Part shown: positions 17,557 to 27,224 of the stretch, one piece after another
How positions within the stretch are numbered: the first letter of the stretch is position 1
Layout: every line of letters starts with the position of its first letter
Source: Psychrobacter arenosus
GTDB lineage: Bacteria > Pseudomonadota > Gammaproteobacteria > Pseudomonadales > Moraxellaceae
Assembly: GCF_904848165.1 (NCBI RefSeq)
Contig: NZ_LR884459.1
Span: 1,922,001 to 1,986,000, forward strand
Direction of reading: 5' to 3'
DNA: 64,000 nucleotides
Program-made: the position numbers and the translations under genes
The notes under the pieces: generated by a model
Told to the model about the DNA's origin: nothing
Databases searched by the model: none
What the model saw: only the letters and a program-made list of their open reading frames with translations

Positions 17557-18759
17557 ATGAACTCTATTGTCACTCTCTATCAGCGCATAGGCTTAGTGCC
17601 GCTGATTATTCTCGGATTAGTATTAGGTGTCCTGATTGGTTGGTTGGCTCCCGCTGCCGGTATCGCCTTAGGATTACTAGGTACTTTGTTTGTCGGTGCG
17701 CTAAAAGCCGTTGCTCCTATTTTAGTCTTTGTCCTGGTTATCGCGGCCGTCAGCAGCCACCGTCAAGGCAGCCAAGTGTATGTAAAGCCTGTGCTTATCA
17801 TGTATATCTTCGGCACCTTTTTGGCCGCATTGACCGCCGTTACCGCCAGCTTTATGTTTCCAACCGAGTTGGTCTTGGTCAATAGTACGGTCGAGCAAAT
17901 CCCGCCCGCCAATTTAAAAGAAGTCCTAACCACCTTATTAATGAACTTAGTGGCAAACCCAGTTAACGCGCTTGCCAATGCCAACTATATGGGTATTTTA
18001 GCGTGGGCACTCGTGATTGGTTTTGCGCTACGCCAAGCCGGCGATCATACCCGCAGCATGGTCAGCGATTTTGCTGAAGCTATCTCACAAGTTGTCAAAT
18101 GGGTCATCGCTTTTGCTCCGCTTGGTATCTTAGGATTGGTCGCCAATACGGTGGCAGAAACTGGTTTTGATGCGCTATTTGGCTATGCTCGTATCTTGGC
18201 GGTATTGGTCGGTTGTATGCTCTTTATTGCGTTGGTCGTGAACCCAATCATCGTAGCGGTAAAAACGGGTAAAAACCCTTATCCATTGGTTTTCACTTGC
18301 TTACGCGAATCTGGTATCACCGCCTTCTTTACCCGTAGCTCTGCTGCCAACATTCCCGTCAACATGAACTTGGCGAGTAAATTGGGTCTGCACGAAGATA
18401 CTTATTCAGTGACACTACCCCTAGGCGCGACTATCAATATGGCTGGTGCCGCGATTACCATCAACGTCTTAACCTTAGCCGCTGCCCATACCTTGGGCAT
18501 TGAAGTGACCTTCGCCTCTGCCCTATTACTCAGTGTTGTGGCGACGATTAGTGCTTGTGGTGCTTCAGGCGTGGCGGGTGGCTCTTTACTATTGATTCCA
18601 TTAGCTTGCAGCTTATTTAGCATCCCGAATGATTTGGCTATGCAAGTGGTCGCCATCGGCTTTATTATTGGGGTGGTGCAAGACTCGGCTGAGACTGCGC
18701 TAAACTCCTCTACCGATGTGTTGTTTACCGCTGCCGCTGATCCAAAATATACCCGTTAG
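17557..18759 (+). CDS. sstT: SstT, sodium:serine/threonine symporter
   Basis: A 400-residue transporter of the dicarboxylate/amino acid:cation symporter family, driven by sodium, for L-serine and L-threonine. It has 8-9 hydrophobic segments. The SstT-type hallmarks are '[14 protein letters not shown]', '[18 protein letters not shown]', '[20 protein letters not shown]' and '[20 protein letters not shown]'. The length equals the family norm (about 400-414). It stands alone, with a terminator after it. Confidence 0.95.
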   Translation: MNSIVTLYQRIGLVPLIILGLVLGVLIGWLAPAAGIALGLLGTLFVGALKAVAPILVFVLVIAAVSSHRQGSQVYVKPVLIMYIFGTFLAALTAVTASFMFPTELVLVNSTVEQIPPANLKEVLTTLLMNLVANPVNALANANYMGILAWALVIGFALRQAGDHTRSMVSDFAEAISQVVKWVIAFAPLGILGLVANTVAETGFDALFGYARILAVLVGCMLFIALVVNPIIVAVKTGKNPYPLVFTCLRESGITAFFTRSSAANIPVNMNLASKLGLHEDTYSVTLPLGATINMAGAAITINVLTLAAAHTLGIEVTFASALLLSVVATISACGASGVAGGSLLLIPLACSLFSIPNDLAMQVVAIGFIIGVVQDSAETALNSSTDVLFTAAADPKYTR

Positions 18760-18850
18760 TCCTACCGAAATTTATGCCAATCGTGGTCTCAATTCACGGT
18801 TAAATACTAACGGAATAATGGTTAAGTAATGGCGTAAAAAGTACTAATAA

Positions 18851-18888
18851 AAAAAGGCCTTGCTCGCTAATGGAGTAAGGCCTTTTTT
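18851..18888. terminator. rho-independent terminator between sstT and cbpM
   Basis: The arms AAAAAGGCCTT and AAGGCCTTTTT enclose a loop of about 15 bases, with A and T runs on both sides. It can serve sstT (plus) and the cbpA-cbpM transcript (minus). Confidence 0.85.
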
Positions 18889-18960
18889 AATGGGTAAAAT
18901 GAATCAAGATTTACCAAATAACTTATACGTCTTCTATAGCGTACTAGCTATTTGTCCTTA

Positions 18961-19305
18961 TTAATCAATATCTATCTCAATGATTCGCGTGCTACTTTGT
19001 GCTTCCCACTGGCGCTTAAATTGGCGCAACTGCTCTAGCTCATCCAACAATTCTAAAATTAAGCCAATCGCGGGTACGCTAGCATCAAAGTCGCGGCTTA
19101 AACGGGAGGCCCGGCGCGCCAGGGTAAGCTGATAACCACTAAATTTTTGTGCTGTAGCCGCGGTAGCTTCAACTTACTGCGCCACATCCGGCACGATAAT
19201 ACTTTCTTCAATGAGGGCAACCACCCAGCTATGCTCTTGACCACAAGCCGCTACCAGCTCATCCAAACTCATAATGACGTCATTTAATTCGGTGGAGTGT
19301 TCCAT
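18961..19305 (-). pseudogene. cbpM: CbpM chaperone modulator gene interrupted by an in-frame TAA
   Basis: A reading frame of 114 codons runs from the ATG at 19305 (ribosome-binding site AAGGAC) to a TAA at 18961-18963. A single TAA interrupts it at codon 44 (19174-19176). Before the stop: 'MSLDELVAACGQEHSWVVA' and 'LIEESIIVPDVAQ'. After it: 'YQLTLARRASRLSRDFDAS' and 'VPAIGLILELLDELEQL'. This order matches CbpM, the MerR-like inhibitor of the cochaperone CbpA, along its whole length, and the gene follows cbpA. No start codon lies soon after the stop. The gene is either dead, read through, or affected by a sequencing error. Confidence 0.82.
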
Positions 19306-19406
19306 GGCTATTGTCCTTTATTGCAAAAATTTGGTATTCATATCACAGACTATCGCTGTGTTAATCCGCTACTAATAATGCCTTAGCAGCGGCTCACTAC
19401 CTCTTG

Positions 19407-20426
19407 TTAACGCACAATAGGCGTATCTGCAAAAGCCGCCTTTAATGCCGCATAAGCTTCACGCTGCTCATCGCTTTGCACCTCAGGATTTGTGAGGTTA
19501 ATGGTTAAATATAAGTCGCCGGGCTGCTTGGCAGGAATCCCTTTGCCTTTTAAACGGAGGTTACTGCCCGATTTGATGCCCTTAGGAATCGTAACGTCGT
19601 GACGGCCTGCAGGCGTGGTCACAATAATCTTATCTCCTAGTGCTGCTTCCCAAGGTAGAACATCGATAGTTTGGTAAACATCGGCGCCTTCCAAACGGAT
19701 ATTTTCGGCATGGCGAATTTTTACCTTTAAGAATAAATCGCCATTATCGCCTTTGCCCATACTGGCTGCACCCTGTTTAGGCAAGCGAATTTGCTTGCCC
19801 TCAACGATGCCTTTCGGGATTTTAATTTTTAAGGTTTTCTGCTCTTGGCTCACTTGTCCATTGGCTTGGCGCGTAGGGACATTGAGTTTGATACTGTATT
19901 CATCCCCGCTATAGACCGAGGCCAAATCAACCACCAATTCGGCATGTTGGTCCTGGCCTTTCGCGTCTCTAAAGTTGCCAAAATCGCCACCACCAAATTG
20001 CTCAAACCCGGATTGGCCTGCGCCGCCCGCCCGTTGCGACTGACCGCGCGCCCCGCCACGACCAAAGGCAGAAAAAATATCATCAAAACGGAAACTGCCT
20101 TCGCCAAAAGCCGCGCCATCACCAAACTGGTCTTTGATATCTTCCCAAGCAAAACCACCGCCCTGACCCCGCGCTCCGCCACCAAAGCCCCCTGTGCCTG
20201 CTCCCGTAAAAGGATTGGACTGCATGGCATCGTATTCAGCGCGTTTGTCTTTATCTCTGAGGGTCTCGTAAGCGTTATTCAGCTCAGCGATTTTTTCGTC
20301 GGCATTAGGCGCATCACTGACATCAGGATGGTACTTACGTACTAACTTGCGATAGCTTTTTTTAATATCGGCTTCAGTCGCGTCTTTTTTGACACCCAAA
20401 ATATCGTAATAACTTTGCTCTGCCAT
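19407..20426 (-). CDS. cbpA: CbpA, curved-DNA-binding DnaJ-family cochaperone
   Basis: A 339-residue type B J-protein. The J domain is at residues 1-70 ('SYYDILGVKKDATEADIKKSY', given in part, with HPD in 'KYHPDVSDA'). A long Gly/Phe-rich linker with many GG and RG repeats lies at about 72-155. Two C-terminal substrate-binding domains follow, with 'LKIKIPKGIVEGKQIRL' and 'VTIPKGIKSGSNLRLKGKG'. There is no zinc finger, unlike the DnaJ at 35134-36264. CbpA stimulates DnaK and binds curved DNA. Its modulator gene cbpM lies 101 bases downstream but is broken. Confidence 0.93.
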   Translation of the reverse strand: MAEQSYYDILGVKKDATEADIKKSYRKLVRKYHPDVSDAPNADEKIAELNNAYETLRDKDKRAEYDAMQSNPFTGAGTGGFGGGARGQGGGFAWEDIKDQFGDGAAFGEGSFRFDDIFSAFGRGGARGQSQRAGGAGQSGFEQFGGGDFGNFRDAKGQDQHAELVVDLASVYSGDEYSIKLNVPTRQANGQVSQEQKTLKIKIPKGIVEGKQIRLPKQGAASMGKGDNGDLFLKVKIRHAENIRLEGADVYQTIDVLPWEAALGDKIIVTTPAGRHDVTIPKGIKSGSNLRLKGKGIPAKQPGDLYLTINLTNPEVQSDEQREAYAALKAAFADTPIVR

Positions 20427-20700
20427 GATGATTGGTCCTTTCGCTTTATTAGGCGGGATTTATAAGTCTATTAATGTGGTCATTCCCTGCTAAATTAAAG
20501 TGCCCTACACAATTAAAGCACTTTAATAAATTAACGTATCTGGCTCATTTTGTATGATTTAATAGCTAGTCTAGGGTAGGTTAATGCCTATTTTAGGCTA
20601 GCGGAGTCACTATAAAACCCTAGGGTTACTGCTCTATATTGTCTGGCATTTTGCCAAAATGAAAGCCCTTATTACCTATAAATATAAAAAGTTATCCGCC

Positions 20701-20732
20701 TAAAAAAGCCCCCGTGTCGTCACAAGGGGGCT
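20701..20732 (-). terminator. rho-independent terminator of the ABC-F gene
   Basis: The GC-rich arms AGCCCCC (20707-20713) and GGGGGCT (20726-20732) are followed, on the minus strand, by a T run (the A run at 20702-20707). It lies about 100 bases after the ABC-F stop codon. Confidence 0.85.
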
Positions 20733-20738
20733 GTCCAG

Positions 20739-20795
20739 TCTAATTAAAAGAGGCGGTTCAATCTAATTAAAAGGAGCGGTTCATTCTAATTAAAC
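20739..20795. repeat. short tandem repeat with 23-base period
   Basis: Two near-identical copies (20739-20760 and 20762-20783) begin TCTAATTAAAAG and end GCGGTTCA. A third partial copy, TCTAATTAAAC, begins near 20785. It lies between the ABC-F stop and its terminator, so it would be transcribed in the 3' end of the mRNA. Confidence 0.75.
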
Positions 20796-20834
20796 TAAAT
20801 CGTTAAATTCTATAAACGATATCAAGGATAAAAG

Positions 20835-22826
20835 TTAAGCTTCCATTTCCTCAAGTTCAGTCATCGCTGCAAGCATCTCTTCTTCCTGCTGCGCTTGTTG
20901 TTGCTGTAAAGCCGTCTGCTCGTCTAATAACGCTAACAAATCCGCTTTGCGGCTATCATCATAAAGACTGGTATCGGCCAAGCGCTCCTCTAAATCATTC
21001 AACGACACGGCTATTTTTTCTAGCGTAGTTTCGGCTTTCTCAATGCGTTTGCGCAGCGGTGCCGTCTGTTTACGCAGCTCAGCCGCTTGCTTGCGCAACT
21101 CTTCTTTGCTTAAGGTCGGCGTATTATCGACTTGCACAGGTTTCGGGGCAGCCTGGGCTTTATTAGCAGTAGCTGACTTACTACCCTTCGTATCTTTATT
21201 AGCCGCTTTTTTACTGTTCTCATTGGCTTGGTTTTGCTTGCGTTTTTCTGCTAGCCATTTACCATAATCACTGACATCGCCATCAAACTCTTCAACGATA
21301 CCATCGTGGACCAGATACAGCTCATCACAGACATTGGCAATCAGTTCGCGGTCGTGCGAAACCAACACTACTGCCCCAGCAAACCCTTGTAAGGCTAGCG
21401 TCAAAGCTTGGCGCATCTGTAAATCCAAATGGTTGGTCGGCTCATCGAGGACCAATACGTTAGGGCGTTGCCAAACGATTAGTGCCAAGGTTAATCGCGC
21501 GCGTTCTCCACCAGAAAAAGACTCGCTCGGCGTATCAATACGCTCACCACGGAAGTCAAAGCTGCCCAAGAATGAGCGCAATTCGGCATCCGAAGTCTTA
21601 CCAGCAAGCCGTCTTAGCATCATAATTGGGCTGGCTTGAGCGTCCAAAATATCCATTTGGTGCTGGTTAAAATAGCCCAACTTGAGATTGTCTGAAACTT
21701 GATACGTTCCTGACAATAACGGCAAATCACCTACTAAAGCTTTGATTAACGTTGATTTACCCGCACCATTCATACCGAGCAAACCGATTCGGGTATCAGG
21801 AGTCACTTGGGTAGAAACATTGTGCAGTAATACGGTATCGCCGTAACCAATCTCCGCTTTAGTAATCTCAATCAAGGGCGAGCTCATCTGCGACGGCTCA
21901 TAAAACTTAAATGAAAAAGGGTTGTCTGCCATCATCGGTGATAGCTCTGCCATGCGCTCTAATTGACGAATACGACTTTGCGCCTGTTTCGCCTTACTGG
22001 CCTTGGCTCGGAAACGGCGAATAAAGTCTTCTAAATGTGCCTTGGTGGTTTCTTGCTTTTCATAGGCCTGTTGCTGCTGCGCCAGACGCTCGCTACGGGT
22101 TCTAACAAACTGACTATAATTGCCCGAATACAGGGTCATTTTCTGCTGCTCGATATGCAGAATATTATCGATAGTGGCATCCAAGAAGGTTTGGTCATGC
22201 GAAATCAGCAGTACTAAGCCTGCAAACTGATTGATCCAAGTCTCTAGCCAAAGAATAGCATCCAAGTCCAAATGGTTGGTCGGCTCATCGAGGAGCAGTA
22301 GCTCGGCACGGCTCATCAGGGTTTTTGCGAGGTTGAGACGCATGCGCCAACCGCCTGAAAAATGCTTAACTGAAGTCTCGTGCTGCTCGGTCGTAAAGCC
22401 GAGACCCGCCAAAATCTGCGCCGCTTTCGTTGGGATACGGTAACCATCGATTTCATCAAAGCGCTGATATAGTGGACCAATTTCGTCATCGCTAAGATTG
22501 TCAGTATCCATAATAGCCGCATTCAGCGTATACCATTCATCATCGCCACTGAGCACATAATCAATAGCCGTCTGCTCGGTAGCATCCACCTCTTGCGCCA
22601 TATGGGCAGCGCGCCAACGCTCAGGAATACTGATGGAGCCACTATCCACACTCAGCTCATCGGAGCCGCCTTGCATTTGATTTAATACCACGGCGAATAG
22701 CGTGGACTTACCTGTGCCATTATTACCGGTTAAACCGATTTTTTGACCGGGGTGTAACTGAAAGCTGGCTTGCTGAAACAGGATACGGCCATCACGGCGT
22801 ACACTGACATCTTTGAACTCAATCAT
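20835..22826 (-). CDS. ABC-F family ATPase (YheS/Uup-like)
   Basis: A 663-residue soluble protein with two ABC domains and no membrane part. ABC-F proteins act on the ribosome during translation. The first domain has Walker A 'GLTGNNGTGKSTLF' and signature 'HFSGGWRMRLNLAKTL'. The second has 'GLLGMNGAGKSTLI' and 'SFSGGERARLTLALIV', and each has 'LLLDEPTNHLDL' or 'LVLDEPTNHLDL'. A linker rich in basic residues ('FIRRFRAKASKAKQAQSR') joins them. A C-terminal Lys/Ala-rich stretch and coiled coil resemble YheS. The start MIEFKDVSVRRDG at 22826 has an AAGGA-type ribosome-binding site; a longer upstream frame lacks one. Confidence 0.92.
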   Translation of the reverse strand: MIEFKDVSVRRDGRILFQQASFQLHPGQKIGLTGNNGTGKSTLFAVVLNQMQGGSDELSVDSGSISIPERWRAAHMAQEVDATEQTAIDYVLSGDDEWYTLNAAIMDTDNLSDDEIGPLYQRFDEIDGYRIPTKAAQILAGLGFTTEQHETSVKHFSGGWRMRLNLAKTLMSRAELLLLDEPTNHLDLDAILWLETWINQFAGLVLLISHDQTFLDATIDNILHIEQQKMTLYSGNYSQFVRTRSERLAQQQQAYEKQETTKAHLEDFIRRFRAKASKAKQAQSRIRQLERMAELSPMMADNPFSFKFYEPSQMSSPLIEITKAEIGYGDTVLLHNVSTQVTPDTRIGLLGMNGAGKSTLIKALVGDLPLLSGTYQVSDNLKLGYFNQHQMDILDAQASPIMMLRRLAGKTSDAELRSFLGSFDFRGERIDTPSESFSGGERARLTLALIVWQRPNVLVLDEPTNHLDLQMRQALTLALQGFAGAVVLVSHDRELIANVCDELYLVHDGIVEEFDGDVSDYGKWLAEKRKQNQANENSKKAANKDTKGSKSATANKAQAAPKPVQVDNTPTLSKEELRKQAAELRKQTAPLRKRIEKAETTLEKIAVSLNDLEERLADTSLYDDSRKADLLALLDEQTALQQQQAQQEEEMLAAMTELEEMEA

Positions 22827-23069
22827 GGGGGTCCTTGACAAATTTTTGAAAAGCCCAATTATGATATACTGTTCCCCATCACCTATACACCCCTCATCTC
22901 TGATTAGCCGCTTTATTTTATGGCGGGCTTGGTCCAAAATTGGCCATGTTGACGCAAGAAATATAGGCAACATCATGGTAGATAGGTTAAGGGTATTGGG
23001 TGCGATGGGGCTCGAGCGACGACCAAAATTGTTTGGTCGGCTCGTATTAAAAAGTATAGTGAGGTAAAT

Positions 23070-23402
23070 ATGAACCCAACCATGACTTTAACCGATAGCG
23101 CTGCCAATAAAGTACGCCGCCTACGGGCAGAAGAAGGCGATGATAATTTAATGCTGCGGGTCTATGTGACAGGCGGTGGCTGTTCTGGGTTTTCTTATGG
23201 TTTTAACTTCGCTAATGAATTGGGCGAAGACGATGCTAATTTTGATAATGCAGACGTGACCTTAGTCGTTGACTCGTTAAGTTATCAATACCTGCAAGGC
23301 TCCACCGTTGATTATACTGAAGGGTTAGAAGGCGCTCGCTTTGTAGTACAAAACCCCAATGCGACCACCACTTGTGGCTGTGGCTCGTCTTTTTCCATCT
23401 AA
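23070..23402 (+). CDS. erpA: ErpA, iron-sulfur cluster insertion protein
   Basis: A 110-residue A-type Fe-S carrier that delivers clusters to target enzymes, including those of isoprenoid synthesis and respiration. The three cluster-binding cysteines are at C38 ('[13 protein letters not shown]') and at C102 and C104 ('[12 protein letters not shown]'). The N-terminal '[17 protein letters not shown]' and the short length favour ErpA over IscA or SufA. A GAGG ribosome-binding site supports the start. It is a single gene, divergent from the ABC-F gene. Confidence 0.93.
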   Translation: MNPTMTLTDSAANKVRRLRAEEGDDNLMLRVYVTGGGCSGFSYGFNFANELGEDDANFDNADVTLVVDSLSYQYLQGSTVDYTEGLEGARFVVQNPNATTTCGCGSSFSI

Positions 23403-23822
23403 AATTGCTAGTGGCTAGCTAACGGTTAAATCCTTGCTTATTTATCCCTTAGCTTGCCCTGCTGACCGTCTAAATTAATTTAGGCGGATCAATAGTATGA
23501 CCATATAAATGGTACGATTGAATACCATTAATGGACAGACATTACCGTTAGCTACCCTTAATCGCTTAGTTGCTCCCTTAGTCGCTCATTTATAGGCATT
23601 AATTAAAGCTTATGTTTTAATAGGCACCATAAAAAGACAGATAATAGCATTTGATTTTTTCGATATTTATCAGCCACTTAAGTAAATTGTAGCTATGAAT
23701 TTGGCGGAAATTAGTAGCGTTATACAATTTGTCTTATACCTCCTATAGAGCTTTTAGCTTTGCATAAAGCACGCTTATATAGGCATTGGCAATGTTTATT
23801 AATTGATGAGAAGAGTTTAATT
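23403..23822. other. intergenic region between erpA and the roadblock gene
   Basis: 420 AT-rich bases with no gene. A short palindrome (CGTCTAAAT/ATTTAGGCG near 23468-23487) lacks a T run and is only a weak terminator candidate for erpA. Confidence 0.45.
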
Positions 23823-24179
23823 ATGGCGAAGTTAACATTAGATACACTAAACGAAATTGATGGTTTTATCGCAGCAGCTTTGGTAGATTGCGAATCTGGT
23901 TTGGCTTTAGCCACACTAGGCACAGGAATTGATCTTGAACTAGCCGCTGCAGGCAACACTCAGGTCATCCGCGCGAAACGTAAAGTCGCTGACAGCCTAG
24001 ACTTAAATGACAACATTGAAGACATCTTGATCACTTTGAGCAAGCAGTACCACTTGATGCGTCCTTTAGTACGTAACGACAACTTGTTCCTATATCTGGT
24101 CCTTGATCGCCAGAAGTCTAACCTAGCTATGGCACGTCATAACTTAAAAAGCTTTGAGACTGAATTAGACTTTTCATAA
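23823..24179 (+). CDS. roadblock/LC7-domain-like small protein
   Basis: A 118-residue protein, '[20 protein letters not shown]' at its start. The pattern '[17 protein letters not shown]', then '[19 protein letters not shown]', then '[15 protein letters not shown]', fits the roadblock/LC7 fold of bacterial small regulators that partner GTPases such as MglA. The start at 23823 follows GAGAAG; a longer frame from 23760 lacks a ribosome-binding site. No GTPase gene is adjacent. Function unknown; such proteins are common in Moraxellaceae near polarity or pilus genes, but no such link is visible here. Confidence 0.72.
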   Translation: MAKLTLDTLNEIDGFIAAALVDCESGLALATLGTGIDLELAAAGNTQVIRAKRKVADSLDLNDNIEDILITLSKQYHLMRPLVRNDNLFLYLVLDRQKSNLAMARHNLKSFETELDFS

Positions 24180-24659
24180 GGTCATACGGTTTTAAGCGGA
24201 TAAGCCGCTCTAGCTAATACGGGTTAAGCTATTAAACCCATTAGCGTATCGCACTTGCTAACACCCATCAAATTCGTTTGATGGGTGTTTTTGTTGTAAG
24301 GTGCTAAAATAAAGCTGCACAGTCGCTATATTCTATAGTACCCGTTAAATCAGCAGCTCGTATTCTGCGACTGTTATCCTAAAATAGGGCTTAAAAGACC
24401 TTGCGGATGAGTATACGTAATTTGTAAGCACACATAGTTTTTAGCCTATGATTGGGCTAAACTGAGCCGATATTTTTCGCACAGCATAATCTATGGGGCA
24501 CTCGTCAGTTATTGAGAGCAAGCTGCCTAACTTACCTTTTGACAATTTTAAAGCTACCCCGCAATTTGCAGTGCTGTCAGTCTGATTGTCTCTAGCATTT
24601 ACCGAGTACCATAGGCTGTCTGATGGCTTACCATTTAATAATAAGAGTACGAGCTTCTC
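24180..24659. other. intergenic region before gshA
   Basis: 480 bases that contain the terminator at 24261-24294. The rest should hold the gshA promoter. No gene is seen. Confidence 0.5.
24261..24294 (+). terminator. rho-independent terminator after the roadblock gene
   Basis: A perfect 12-base stem with arms ACACCCATCAAA and TTTGATGGGTGT closes on a TTCG tetraloop and is followed by a T run. Confidence 0.92.
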
Positions 24660-26222
24660 ATGAGTAATAATAGCGAATTCAGTCTTCCTAATTGGTTAGG
24701 GCCGCAGTACCTAGCGGGCATGCTACGCGGTATCGAAAAAGAAGGCTTGCGCATGCAGCCGAATGGCTTTTTGGCCACTACCCCTCATCCTGAAAAACTG
24801 GGCTCGAAGCTGACCCATCCTTTTATTACCACTGACTATTCAGAAAGCTTACTTGAGCTAATCACTGACCCGAAAGCGACCCCGAAAGAGACTTTGACCA
24901 TGCTAAGACAACTGCATGTCTTGGTCTATCAAGCGCTTGAAAACGACGAGCTCATGTGGCCGCTATCTATGCCTTGTATGTTGGCATCTGATGATAAAGA
25001 CATTCCCCTCGCCGATTATGGCAGCTCGAACGTGGGCAAGCTCAAGACCCTTTACCGTAGCGGTCTTGGGATACGCTATGGCAGACGCATGCAGACCATT
25101 GCCGGTTTGCACTATAATTTATCCTTTGGTGATGACTTATTTAGCGCCTGGCAAACTTACGAAGGCAGTGAGCTAAGTCTGAGTGACTTTAGAAACGATA
25201 AGTATCTAGCGCTCATCCGTAACTTTAAACGTATGACCGGTCTCGTCTTATACCTATTGGGAGCGAGCCCTAGTGTGTGTCCTTGTTTCTTAAAAGACCG
25301 CGAGCACGACTTAGAGCTGCTGGACGATAAGACCTACTATAAACCTTGTGCGACCAGCTTGCGTATGGGTAAATTGGGCTATACCAATAGTGTGCAGGAA
25401 CATTTAGACATTCGCTATAACACTTTACCTGAATATATCAAAGGCTTACGCAAAGCGATTCAGACCCCGGAGCCGCAGTTTGCTGCTTTAGGTTTAGAAG
25501 ATGCTGATGGCAACCCTATTCAAATCAATAACCATATCTTGCAGATTGAAAACGAATACTACAGCCCGATACGTCCGAAACAAATCGCTGAAAGTGGCGA
25601 GTCTCCTACCGAAGCATTAGAAAGCCGCGGTATTGCTTATGTAGAATTCCGGGCTATCGACTTGGACCCTTATAGCGATGTTGGTATCCGCTTATCGAGC
25701 GCTTGTTTCTTAGAAATCTTGGCTTTGTATTGTTTGCTAACCGAGTCACCAGAGCTCTTCCCTGATGAAGAAGAGTTACTGGCCGCTAATGTAGAGCTTG
25801 TAGTTAATGGCGGTCGTGACCCTGAGCTGATGATAGCGGGCAATGGCGCAGAGGCTGAGGTCCTATTTAGCGATTGGATGCAAAATCATCTTACCCAAAT
25901 GCTGCCTCTAGCGGCGTTGCTAGATGCACAACATGGCGGTAATGACTACCGTACTGCCTTGGCACTTATGCAAGGTAAAGCCCGCAATCCTAACTTGACC
26001 TTATCGGCACAAGTCATTGCAGACTCAGAGCGCCTGGGCAGCACTTGGCAGCTCGGCTATACCTTAGCTCAGCAGCATCGTGACCTGCTATTGCAGCAGT
26101 CTATGAGCCCGAATACACAAGCTAAATACGAAGTGCTCTTAGAAAAATCTGTCATGCAACAGGCCGATATGGAAGCCTCCGATACTGAAGACTTTAAGAC
26201 TTTCTTACAGCAGTATCGTTAA
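24660..26222 (+). CDS. gshA: GshA, glutamate-cysteine ligase
   Basis: A 520-residue proteobacterial (type 1) glutamate-cysteine ligase, which makes gamma-glutamylcysteine, the first step to glutathione. Hallmarks are 'LRGIEKEGLRM' near the N-terminus, 'HPFITTDYSESLLELIT', 'WPLSMPC', 'TIAGLHYNLSF' and 'GIAYVEFRAIDLDPYS'. The length matches E. coli GshA (518). No shift or truncation. The nearby dsbB and dsbC also concern thiol chemistry, though no operon links them. A terminator follows. Confidence 0.96.
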   Translation: MSNNSEFSLPNWLGPQYLAGMLRGIEKEGLRMQPNGFLATTPHPEKLGSKLTHPFITTDYSESLLELITDPKATPKETLTMLRQLHVLVYQALENDELMWPLSMPCMLASDDKDIPLADYGSSNVGKLKTLYRSGLGIRYGRRMQTIAGLHYNLSFGDDLFSAWQTYEGSELSLSDFRNDKYLALIRNFKRMTGLVLYLLGASPSVCPCFLKDREHDLELLDDKTYYKPCATSLRMGKLGYTNSVQEHLDIRYNTLPEYIKGLRKAIQTPEPQFAALGLEDADGNPIQINNHILQIENEYYSPIRPKQIAESGESPTEALESRGIAYVEFRAIDLDPYSDVGIRLSSACFLEILALYCLLTESPELFPDEEELLAANVELVVNGGRDPELMIAGNGAEAEVLFSDWMQNHLTQMLPLAALLDAQHGGNDYRTALALMQGKARNPNLTLSAQVIADSERLGSTWQLGYTLAQQHRDLLLQQSMSPNTQAKYEVLLEKSVMQQADMEASDTEDFKTFLQQYR

Positions 26223-26668
26223 GCTAGCATAATAACGGCAGAAGAGAGAGTAAGGATTATAGTAGTGTCTATGCAATCCTTAATATCTCTCTTTAACCTA
26301 TTTAAAAAAGCCGTCAGGTGCTACATTTGACAGCTTTTTATCCGTTTTAAGCACAGCTAAAACTTGTGCAACACTTTTTTAGTTAAAGGCAATAAAAAGG
26401 GTACAAAATTCGCTTAGAGTAAATTTTGATAGGCTGTAAATTAGTAAGGGTTGAGAGATGGGCATTGCGTGGCAAAAATATCATTTTTAAGCCCACTGCA
26501 CCTTCGCTATTTGCCTAAATAAGTCAAACTAAAAGCGTATTAACGTCCAATAACGTTCAATAATATTAGCGGCGCAATCTATCATGGTCTTTTTTAAGCT
26601 TATTAACAGACCATTAACCAGCCGTTATTCCTAGCTATTGTTTGCCATATAGGGTGTAAAAAACACAC
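26223..26668. other. intergenic region between gshA and dsbB
   Basis: 446 bases with the gshA terminator at the left. No gene or further clear structure is seen; dsbB promoter presumably here. Confidence 0.45.
26303..26340 (+). terminator. rho-independent terminator after gshA
   Basis: AAAAAGCCGTCA and TGACAGCTTTTT pair with one mismatch or bulge around a loop of about 12 bases. T run at the 3' side. Confidence 0.75.
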
Positions 26669-27187
26669 ATGAACCGTCCTTTGCAGAAACTGATGAGTTA
26701 TCGCGGTCTCAATATATTTTTGGTGGTAATGGCTGTAGTGGCTATGGCTTTTGCCCTAGTCTTTTTACAGCGCATGATGGGCTTCTCCCCTTGCCCTTTA
26801 TGCATCTTTCAACGTATTGGTCTGATGGTCATGGGCGTATTTACCCTTTTGGCCGCTTTAATTAATCCAAACAAGACTATAGCCAGGCTCGTTCTGTGGT
26901 TAGGCAGCTTTTTGGGAATCTTATGGTCGGCAGGGGTCGCCGCTAGGCATGTATGGCTACAACATTTACCGCCTGATCAGGTGCCTAGCTGTGGCCCTGG
27001 GCTTGACTACTGGCTTGACGCGCTGCCTATGCAGGAAGTGGTCAACCAAGTCCTAGCCGGGTCTGGGGAATGCGCGCTCGTGGAATGGCGCTTTTTAGGC
27101 TTAAGCATCCCTGAGCAATCGCTAATCCTATTTGTTTTGTTACTGTTAGTTCACGCTTTACTGTTATTCCGCATTTTCAAAAAATAA
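26669..27187 (+). CDS. dsbB: DsbB, disulfide bond formation protein B
   Basis: A 172-residue inner-membrane protein with four hydrophobic helices that reoxidises DsbA and passes electrons to quinone. The first redox pair is C42/C45 ('FSPCPLCIFQRIG'). The second pair is C108 ('QVPSCGPGLDYWLD') and C135 ('GSGECALVEW') in the second periplasmic loop. The arginine after the first pair that helps bind quinone is present. The length is normal. An NlpE-like lipoprotein gene starts 37 bases after the stop. Confidence 0.96.
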   Translation: MNRPLQKLMSYRGLNIFLVVMAVVAMAFALVFLQRMMGFSPCPLCIFQRIGLMVMGVFTLLAALINPNKTIARLVLWLGSFLGILWSAGVAARHVWLQHLPPDQVPSCGPGLDYWLDALPMQEVVNQVLAGSGECALVEWRFLGLSIPEQSLILFVLLLLVHALLLFRIFKK

Positions 27188-27224
27188 ACCGACTAAACCG
27201 AGGACTTCGGTTGACGGGAGTTTT

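Larger units (their letters stand above)
20427..20834. other. intergenic region between cbpA and the ABC-F gene
   Basis: 408 bases, lying upstream of cbpA and downstream of the ABC-F gene. It holds the terminator at 20701-20732 and the direct repeats at 20739-20795. No gene is seen. Confidence 0.6.

Noticed and set aside
19850..20345. Long frames on both strands inside cbpA
   Set aside because: They are shadow frames caused by the Gly/Arg-rich repeat coding of the cbpA linker.
23467..23488. Palindrome after erpA as a terminator
   Set aside because: There is no T run after it and the stem is AT-rich.
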